Shown here: positions 8,113 through 12,960 of the stretch, in pieces
Numbering within the stretch: position 1 is the stretch's first letter
Layout: each line of letters starts with the position of its first letter
Source of the DNA: Flavobacteriales bacterium
GTDB taxonomy: Bacteria > Bacteroidota > Bacteroidia > Flavobacteriales_F > PHOS-HE28
Length of the DNA: 12,960 bases
Reading direction: 5' to 3'
NCBI GenBank assembly: GCA_016710965.1
Contig: JADJTW010000004.1
Coordinates: forward strand, 1 to 12,960
The notes under the pieces: model-generated
What the model was told of the DNA's origin: nothing
Databases searched by the model: none
The model's input: only the letters and a program-made list of their open reading frames with translations
Program-made: the position numbers and the translations under genes

Positions 8113-9087
8113 TTACACCGCCAGCATGTGCAACAGCCGGAAGAGATCGGGTTCAATGGCCTTCTTCTGTGCGATCGCTTCGGCATGAGGAGTGAAGGCG
8201 ATCTCCCCTTTCACGATCCCGACCACGCAATGCTCTTTGCCGGCGATCAAGCCTTCCACGGCAGCCGCACCCATGCGCGCAGCTAGCAGCCGATCGGCCA
8301 TGGTGGGGTTGCCACCGCGCTGCAGGTGGCCCAGGATCGAAACGCGGATGTCGAATTGCGGGCAGCGCGCCTTCACGGCCTCCGCGAGCTTGAAGGCGCC
8401 GCCTTCCTGGTCCCCCTCGGCCACCACCACGATGCTGCTGCCCTTCTCCTTGGCGCGGTTCTCCAGTACACGCACCAGCTCGTCAACGTTCTCCCTGCGC
8501 TCAGGGACCATCACGTACTCGGCACCAGCGGCTATGCTTGTGTGCATGGCAATGAAGCCGGTATCGCGTCCCATGACCTCAACAAAGAAGATGCGCCCGT
8601 AGCTCGAGGCTGTGTCGCGCAAGCGGTCCATTGCCTCCAGCGCCGTATTGCATGCCGTGTCGAAACCAATGGTGCGGTCGCTTCCGCCCAGGTCGTTGTC
8701 GATGGTGCTGGCCACGCCGATGAGCTTGACGCCTTGTTCGTTCGCGAGTTGGTGCGCGCCCGACTGCGTACCGCCACCGCCAATGCAGATCAGTGCATTG
8801 ATGCCCGCATCGCGCAGGTTCTTCGCAGCGGTCGCCCGGCCTTCCTTCGTTCGGAAAACTTCGCTGCGCGCACTGCGCAGCATCGTCCCTCCGCGTTGCA
8901 CGATGTTCCGCACATCGCGCGGGCCGAGTTCGATGAAGTCGTTCTTCACCAGGCCTTCGTAGCCATCCATGATCCCTGTGACCGTGATGCCATGGTAGAA
9001 GGCTGTTCGTACCACGGCGCGAATGGCCGCGTTCATGCCAGGCGCATCACCGCCGGAGGTGAGGAGGGCGAGGTGTTGGAGGGGCAT
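8113..9087 (-). CDS. pfkA: ATP-type 6-phosphofructokinase
   Basis: A 324-residue cytoplasmic enzyme that phosphorylates fructose 6-phosphate to fructose 1,6-bisphosphate, the committing step of glycolysis. Conserved elements are the ATP loop TSGGDAPGMNAAIR (residues 10-23), GGTMLRSAR (66-74), the catalytic region STIDNDLGGSDRTIGFDTA with the TIDND proton-transfer Asp, FFVEVMGRDTGFIA, VVVAEGD and ILGHLQRGGNPTMADR. The oddity is residue 105: the nucleotide/Mg loop reads CIGGGGTQSGA instead of the near-invariant IGGDGT, so the Asp equivalent to E. coli Asp103 is Gly (GGC at 8773-8775 on the minus strand; GAC expected). This is either a base error or an impaired enzyme. The frame is otherwise clean. 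A 65-bp copy of the start of a pfkA gene lies at 10369-10433. Confidence 0.95.
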   Translation of the reverse strand: MPLQHLALLTSGGDAPGMNAAIRAVVRTAFYHGITVTGIMDGYEGLVKNDFIELGPRDVRNIVQRGGTMLRSARSEVFRTKEGRATAAKNLRDAGINALICIGGGGTQSGAHQLANEQGVKLIGVASTIDNDLGGSDRTIGFDTACNTALEAMDRLRDTASSYGRIFFVEVMGRDTGFIAMHTSIAAGAEYVMVPERRENVDELVRVLENRAKEKGSSIVVVAEGDQEGGAFKLAEAVKARCPQFDIRVSILGHLQRGGNPTMADRLLAARMGAAAVEGLIAGKEHCVVGIVKGEIAFTPHAEAIAQKKAIEPDLFRLLHMLAV

Positions 9088-9106
9088 TCGGGTTGAGGGT
9101 CAGGGC

Positions 9107-9133
9107 AATTCTCCAACAAGCTGTTGGAGAATT
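9107..9133. repeat. Palindromic repeat, copy a
   Basis: Perfect 12-bp arms AATTCTCCAACA and TGTTGGAGAATT around the loop AGC. It lies 8 bases after the DUF1016 stop and 19 bases before the pfkA start. It could form a strong hairpin in RNA but lacks a T-run, so it is not a classic terminator. The same sequence recurs at 9875, 10206 and 10320. Confidence 0.93.
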
Positions 9134-9141
9134 CGAACGGG

Positions 9142-10194
9142 TCATTTCTTCCGTTTCTGTTCCGGTGCTACCAAGCGCAAGGCGCCTTCCAATTCATCGG
9201 CGGTGGGGAGCTTTCCTTGCAATGCTCTGGGGAGTTTGCGCGTGAAGGCGTATTCCGCCACCCCGATGGGGTTCGACTTCGACTTCAATGAGTACTCGAC
9301 TTCCAATCCGTTCTTCTCGGCGCACAAGATGATGCCAATGGAAGGATTGTCCGACGGCGCGCGTTCCTTGTCGTTGAGCAGGTTCAGGTAGAAGTCCATC
9401 TTGCCTGCATGCTCCGGCTCGAAGGTGCCCACCTTCAATTCGATGGCGACGAGGGCGTGCAGGAAGCGATGGTAGAACAGCAGGTCGATGAAGTACTCCT
9501 TGCGTCCCAGTGTCAGCCGGTGCTGTCTGCCCACGAAGCAGAAGCCATAGCCCAGTTCCAGGATGAATTGTTGCACCCTGTCGATGAGCTTGTCCTCAAG
9601 GACGCGTTCATTGTGCGCTGTGGTGATACTGAGGAAGCCAAGGTCATAGGCGCTCTTGAGCACTTCTTCGGCGCTCCGTGCCATTTTGCGCGGCAGGGAG
9701 CGACGGAAGTTGTGGCTCTTGCCTTCCTTCAAGGAGCGCTGGTAGGCCTTCGCCTTGATCTGGTTCAACAGGATGCTCCTGCTCCATCCGAGTTGTGCCG
9801 TGGAACGCAGGTAGAACGCGCGTGCTTCGGGCTGTTTCACCTTCTGCATGAGGAGCACATTATGGCCCCATGGCAATTCTCCAACAAGCTGTTGGAGTTT
9901 TGGCAGCGCTCTGTATTCGACCACGAACTGCCGCATGAGCCAGAGGTTCTGCGGACTGAAACCCTGCGCACCGGGAAAGCTGTTCATGAGGTCCTTTTAA
10001 AGGGTTTCGATGACATTGCGTCCCCAGCCGAGTGCTTCCTGCTTCTCCAGAATACGGGCTCCGATATCGTGGTACAGACCAACGAGCTCCTTGTTCACCG
10101 AACGCGCCGTGTCGAGTCGCGCCTGCTCGATCCTGATCTTCAGGTCGCGCAGGAATTCCCTGTACGCCTTCGTTGAAATGATCGCTTTGGTCAT
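9142..10194 (-). CDS. DUF1016/YhcG-family PDDEXK nuclease, with an in-frame stop
   Basis: Read from the ATG at 10194, the N-terminal DUF1016_N part (MTKAIISTKAYREFLRDLK, VNKELVGLYHDIGARILEKQ, GWGRNVIETL) is followed by an in-frame TAA at 9997-9999 and continues without a frame change as KDLMNSFPGAQGFSPQNLWL, MRQFVVEY and LPWGHNVLLM. The C-terminal nuclease domain has the PD-(D/E)xK residues: Asp about 237 in RKEYFIDLLFYHRF and Glu252-Leu-Lys254 in LVAIELKVGTFEPEHAGKMD, then FYLNLLND. Total length about 350 residues, normal for the family. One substitution (TCA to TAA at a conserved Ser) would explain the stop; an internal start at 9987 would give the last 281 residues. The biochemical role of the family is unproven; relatives often sit near restriction and mobile genes. 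Palindromic repeats lie at both ends and inside the gene. Confidence 0.9.
9875..9897. repeat. Palindromic repeat, copy b, inside the DUF1016 coding sequence
   Basis: AATTCTCCAACA-AGC-TGTTGGAG; the last four bases of the right arm are changed (TTTT in place of AATT), leaving an 8-bp stem. In the gene frame it encodes LQQLVGEL just before the conserved PWGHN motif. Same orientation and loop as copies a and c. Confidence 0.88.
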
Positions 10195-10204
10195 GCTCCC
10201 GAAT

Positions 10205-10233
10205 CAATTCTCCAACAAGCTGTTGGAGAATTG
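10205..10233. repeat. Palindromic repeat, copy c, just upstream of DUF1016
   Basis: Perfect 13-bp arms (CAATTCTCCAACA / TGTTGGAGAATTG) with loop AGC, ending 10 bases before the ATG at 10194. The position fits an operator or a hairpin in the leader. Both copies a and c are followed on the plus strand by CGAAC (after an extra G in copy c). Confidence 0.93.
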
Positions 10234-10318
10234 CGAACCTACGCCACAACCTGCATTGGCGGTCATTTCGAAGGCGGCAGCGCAACGCTGGACAGACACC
10301 TTTCCAAGCGGATCGGAT
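10234..10318. other. Spacer between palindromes c and d; possible DUF1016 tail remnant
   Basis: No proper gene. On the minus strand it can be read as RLERCLSSVALPPSK and a TGA at 10263-10265, vaguely like the end of the neighbouring nuclease (ELEGALRLVAPEQKRKK and TGA). The match is weak and may be chance. Confidence 0.25.
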
Positions 10319-10319
10319 C

Positions 10320-10345
10320 AATTCTCCAACAGCTGTTGGAGAATT
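10320..10345. repeat. Palindromic repeat, copy d (perfect palindrome)
   Basis: AATTCTCCAACAG joined directly to CTGTTGGAGAATT: a 26-bp perfect palindrome, the same arms as copies a and c but with a shorter centre. It abuts the truncated end of the pfkA-like fragment and provides its stop codon. Confidence 0.93.
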
Positions 10346-10433
10346 AGGCACATGGCCGGACCTTGGCAATGGCCGCCTTCCTGCCGGGCGCATCACCGCC
10401 GGAGGTGAGGAGGGCGATGTGTTGGATGGACAT
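10344..10433 (-). pseudogene. Truncated second pfkA 5' end
   Basis: From an ATG at 10433 the minus strand reads MSIQHIALLTSGGDAPG then RKAAIAKVRPCA and TAA, against MPLQHLALLTSGGDAPG then MNAAIRAV in the real pfkA. The DNA match covers 10369-10433 versus 9023-9087, 65 bp with 6 mismatches (about 91%); five of the six change an amino acid, including loss of the Met-Asn of the ATP loop. Similarity stops abruptly beyond Ala-Ile, and the open frame ends in palindrome d. Either a truncated paralogue or a duplicated border of an insertion. Confidence 0.75.
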
Positions 10434-10436
10434 GGA

Positions 10437-12055
10437 TCAGAATGTTACGCCGCAGTTCGTGTGTTTTGGAACAGATCGCTTGATGGTCCGTTTTGCGAGG
10501 TGGGAGGTCCCCACATACCAGTTCCGGTCAACCTGAAGTTCCACGTCCTTCGGATATCCTCCGAAGCATTTCCAACCCGTACCTACTACTGAAAGCCCAT
10601 GGCTACCCAGCATTAATAGCTCCACGGGCATCTGGAACTCCGGTTCGCAATTCGCCCAGTGCGCGAAGACTTTTCCTTTCAGCCAGCCCCACTCCAGCAC
10701 CGGCACGTTGGTCGTTCTCAAGTACTGGTCGAAGATGCTCTTGTTCAGCAGCGCTTTCGTTATTCCATTGAAGTTGATCATGAACTCCTCGATCTCCACG
10801 CTCGACGTGATCTTGTGATAGAAGCGCCGGTTCATTTCCAATATCATCGCCTTGAAGGTGCTGTCGCCCACGATGTTCCTGATCATATGGATGAAGTTCG
10901 CACCCTTGTTGTACATGTCGCCGCTGCCTTCCTGGTTCACGCCATAGGGTCCGATCAGCGGTCGGTCGTTCGCGATACCCTTGCGCAGACCAATGACGTA
11001 TTCCTCGCTCGTGGATGATGATGTAGTCCCACTTCAAGCCGCGGCCCGTTCCACTGCGATCCATGCCCAAGTAGCCGTTCTGGAAATTGTTGCCGTAGGC
11101 CACGGAACTCTGGTGCTCCATGCCCAGGTGCGGCGCTTCCACGAGCTTGTATCCATCATCATAGAAGGGGTAGGGGCCAAGCCATTGCTCGAAGCATTTC
11201 AGCATGAGCGGCACTTGCTTGAAGTGTTCGCGCGCTTTCGCTTCGTTCGCCGCGAGCACCCAGTAGTCCAGATCGAGTGGACCCGATACGCCGGGGAAGA
11301 CCTCACTGAAGTGCGCGTACTTCCCGATGTACGGAACAAGATTGTAGGTGTTGATCGGGTTCTTCACCTGCCAGTTCCATGTGCTGGTGCCGTCGGTGTT
11401 CTTCACAGTGCTGCGCAGACGTCCATTACCGATCGCTTGCAAGCTGTCCGGAACGGTGATGTGAAGGTTGGCGCCATTTTCCGGCTCATCGCTCTGGTGG
11501 TCCTTGCACGGATACCAAACGCTGGCACCAAGGCCTTGGCACGCCACGCTCATCCACGGGCTGCCCTGTGCATCCTTCTTCCAGATCCAACCACCGTCCC
11601 ACGGTGGGTTCTTCGCGGCACGCGGCACGCCGTGGTAATAGATCGTGATCGTTGTGGCTTCGCCGGGCTTCATGGGTTGTGGTAGTTCCACCCAAACCAC
11701 ATTCTCTTCATGGACGAATGCGATGGCCTTGTAGCTCACCGTGATAGCTCCATCCTTGAAGTCGGCGACATCCGTAGCGATGCTGTCCACCACCAAGGGC
11801 TGTTGCAGGTCGATCTGCGCATGCGCTGACCACTTGCCATGGCGTCGAAGGCGATGCGTAACGCCGGTGATGAACGTGCGTCGAAGTCGGGACGAACGCT
11901 CACATCATAAGCCACAACGTTCCGCAAGCGCGGTACGGGCCGATGGACCCCGTAGCGAATCGGCGTGGGAGAATGTGTTGCGATACGTCGCCCAATTGCG
12001 CTCGCACCGTCTGCGGCGCGATCGGGGAAAGGATGGTAAGCGTCCTTCGGTGCAT
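10437..12055 (-). CDS. M1-family metallopeptidase (aminopeptidase N-like), frameshifted, active site deleted
   Basis: Restored by joining frames from the ATG at 12055 (MHRRTLTILSPIAPQTVRAQ, a weak signal peptide). Next come RRFATGSIGPYRAC, NVVAYDVSVRPDFDAR, FITGVT (out of frame), GKWSAHAQIDLQQPLVVDSI, MSVACQGLGASVWYPCKDHQ, the substrate-anchoring GMEHQSSVAYGN, and DYIIIHE at 11008-11013. There the frame jumps at about 11007 to EEYVIGLRKGIANDRPL and GSGDMYNKGANFIHMIRNIV, ending PKHTNCGVTF. Relatives have about 43-45 residues between these points, covering the rest of HExxH, the second zinc Glu and the following helix; all are missing. As written the product cannot bind zinc. Indels in the first 80 codons (about 11860-11930) add to the damage. 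The restored protein would be about 580 residues, periplasmic or secreted, trimming peptides from the N-terminus. Whether the deletion is real or an assembly collapse cannot be decided from sequence alone. Confidence 0.85.
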
Positions 12056-12167
12056 GGCGACTAGGGTATCCGACCGGGCCGAGCCTGCTTTCACCTTCCG
12101 TGCTTGGGCGCACCGGTCGTCCCTGGCCAGGAGCAGAATGCCGGGAGGTCCTTTCCAAACTTCGAGG
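12056..12167. other. Intergenic gap between DUF58 and M1 peptidase genes
   Basis: About 112 bases. No terminator or repeat is evident. Next to the M1 start the minus strand reads CCCTAGTCGCC, which may be a degraded -7 promoter element (TAGTCGCC), but this is weak. Confidence 0.4.
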
Positions 12168-12960
12168 TCACAGCTGACCACGCGCCTTGATCTCCAGGTA
12201 GCGGTTGATCGCATTCACCGTAAGGTCTTGCGGTCGGCAGAGGATGGGCGTGAGCCCGTTGCGCTGCGGTTCTCGAGCGATCGATCGCTTCTCCAGCACC
12301 ATGCGCTCGGTGTTCGTGCGCACGTACACCTGTTCCGTATCGGCAGGCCGTGATCGGGAGGTCGGCATCCAGCTCGGTATTCAGGAAGAAGATGGGCACC
12401 ACCAGGTGCTGCCGACCGAGGCGTTGCAGGTACGGCAGCTGGCGTTGCATAGCCTGCGCTCTCGTAATTGGTGAAGAGCAGGAGCAGGCTGCGCTGATGC
12501 ACTTCGCGGCGCACCGCCACGTAGAGCGCCTCCATGTCCGTTTTCCTTATGGGCGGTGCCTTGCTTGTACAGCACGTGCAGGATACTTCTGCATCTGACC
12601 ACGCTGGCGGCTGGCATGCGGCACATCATGCACCGTGCTGCTGAAGGTGATGAGGCCTGCGCGGTCCTCCTTGCGCATGGCAATGCTGCTGATGACCAAC
12701 GATGCGTTGATCGCGTAGTCCAGCAGGCTCAGCTGCTCGAAGGGCATCTTCATCACGCGGCCGGTGTCGATGGCGCTGCGAAGACCTGCTGGGCGCGCTC
12801 GTCCTGATACTGATTCACCATGATGCGGCCGCGGCGCTGGTGGCCTTCCAGTTCACCGTGCGTCGATCGTCGCCAGGCACGTACTCCATGATCCGCTCGG
12901 AACTCGTTCTGCTGCGCGATGCGCCGGATCTTCTTCACCCCCTGCGAGCGTGAGCCGGTT
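12168..12960 (-). CDS. DUF58-domain protein (vWA-like), C-terminal part, many frameshifts
   Basis: The 5' end lies beyond the window. Joining frames gives RLTLAGVKKIRRIAQQNEF, EYVPGDDRRTVNWKATSA (the DUF58 hallmark around 12840-12890), VNQYQDERAQQV, MKMPFEQLSLLDYAINASL and VISSIAMRKEDRAGLITFSS (vWA-like strand), ILHVLYKQGTAHKEN, MEALYVAVRREVHQRS, LLLLFTNYES, MQRQLPYLQRLGRQHLVVPI and FLNTELDADLP, ending EQVYVRTNTERMVLEKRSIA to INRYLEIKARGQL and TGA. At least six frame changes are needed in about 790 bp, several in short homopolymers such as CCCCC near 12940. Family members are usually encoded beside MoxR ATPases and Bat-type vWA membrane proteins; those would lie outside this window. Function of the family is poorly defined. 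Confidence 0.8.

Noticed and set aside
8104..8186. Longer N-terminus for the metalloprotease
   Set aside because: It would overlap the pfkA 3' end out of frame and lacks a signal peptide, whereas the ATG at 8103 gives a clear one after a single frame repair.
8326..9096. 256-residue plus-strand open frame
   Set aside because: Antisense to pfkA, with no domain.
9107..9133. Rho-independent terminator for DUF1016
   Set aside because: The hairpin is strong, but there is no T-run after it and the same sequence occurs upstream of and inside the gene, so it is better described as a repeat.
9409..10176. 255-residue plus-strand open frame
   Set aside because: Antisense to the DUF1016 nuclease. It stays open across the in-frame stop of that gene but has no recognisable domain or start signal.
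9860..10396. 178-residue minus-strand open frame overlapping the DUF1016 start
   Set aside because: It runs through palindromes c and d and across the DUF1016 gene in another frame; its composition is Arg/Pro-rich and it shows no domain. It is a shadow of the repeats and the real gene.

Overview
The window looks like a GC-rich member of the Bacteroidota (Flavobacteriales-like). Two secreted proteins end in type IX secretion (T9SS) sorting domains. A GlmU-family protein of the type used by Bacteroidetes is present, and some starts are preceded by TAnnTTTG-like promoter elements rather than strong Shine-Dalgarno sites. No rRNA, tRNA, CRISPR array, transposase or integrase was found.

Layout. 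Plus strand, 1-3161: the 3' part of a PiT phosphate transporter (1-561), a GlmU-family sugar-nucleotide enzyme (640-1837) and ornithine aminotransferase rocD (1889-3161). Minus strand, 12960 down to 3165: the 3' part of a DUF58 protein, an M1-family metallopeptidase, a remnant of a second pfkA 5' end, a DUF1016/YhcG PDDEXK nuclease embedded in palindromic repeats, an intact pfkA, a secreted HExxH metalloprotease, a MORN-type lipoprotein, a GT87/DUF2029 membrane glycosyltransferase, a secreted class C beta-lactamase-like serine hydrolase, and an AT-richer secreted or outer-membrane-like protein that converges on rocD. Metalloprotease, lipoprotein, glycosyltransferase and serine hydrolase are tightly spaced on one strand behind pfkA and may be transcribed together. 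Two of them are exported T9SS cargo and two sit in the envelope.

Most interesting is 9088-10433. A DUF1016 nuclease gene carries almost identical palindromes (arms AATTCTCCAACA / TGTTGGAGAATT) just after its stop, inside its coding sequence, just before its start, and again about 90 bp further upstream. The segment is bordered by the start of the real pfkA on one side and a 65-bp copy of a pfkA start (about 91% identical) on the other. This resembles a REP/RAYT-type gene-plus-palindrome unit or an inserted element with duplicated borders. A comparable pattern occurs at rocD: the accessory gene at 3165-3866 lies between the true rocD 3' end and a diverged copy of a rocD C-terminus at 3958-3996.

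Caution on quality: many conserved genes carry single-base frameshifts, often in short homopolymers, concentrated at both ends of the window (PiT, GlmU-like, rocD, M1 peptidase, DUF58). These look like uncorrected long-read errors more than biology. Genes from about 3993 to 6926, and the frame of pfkA, are clean. The PfkA Asp-to-Gly change, the DUF1016 in-frame stop and the loss of the M1 active site must be judged against that background.
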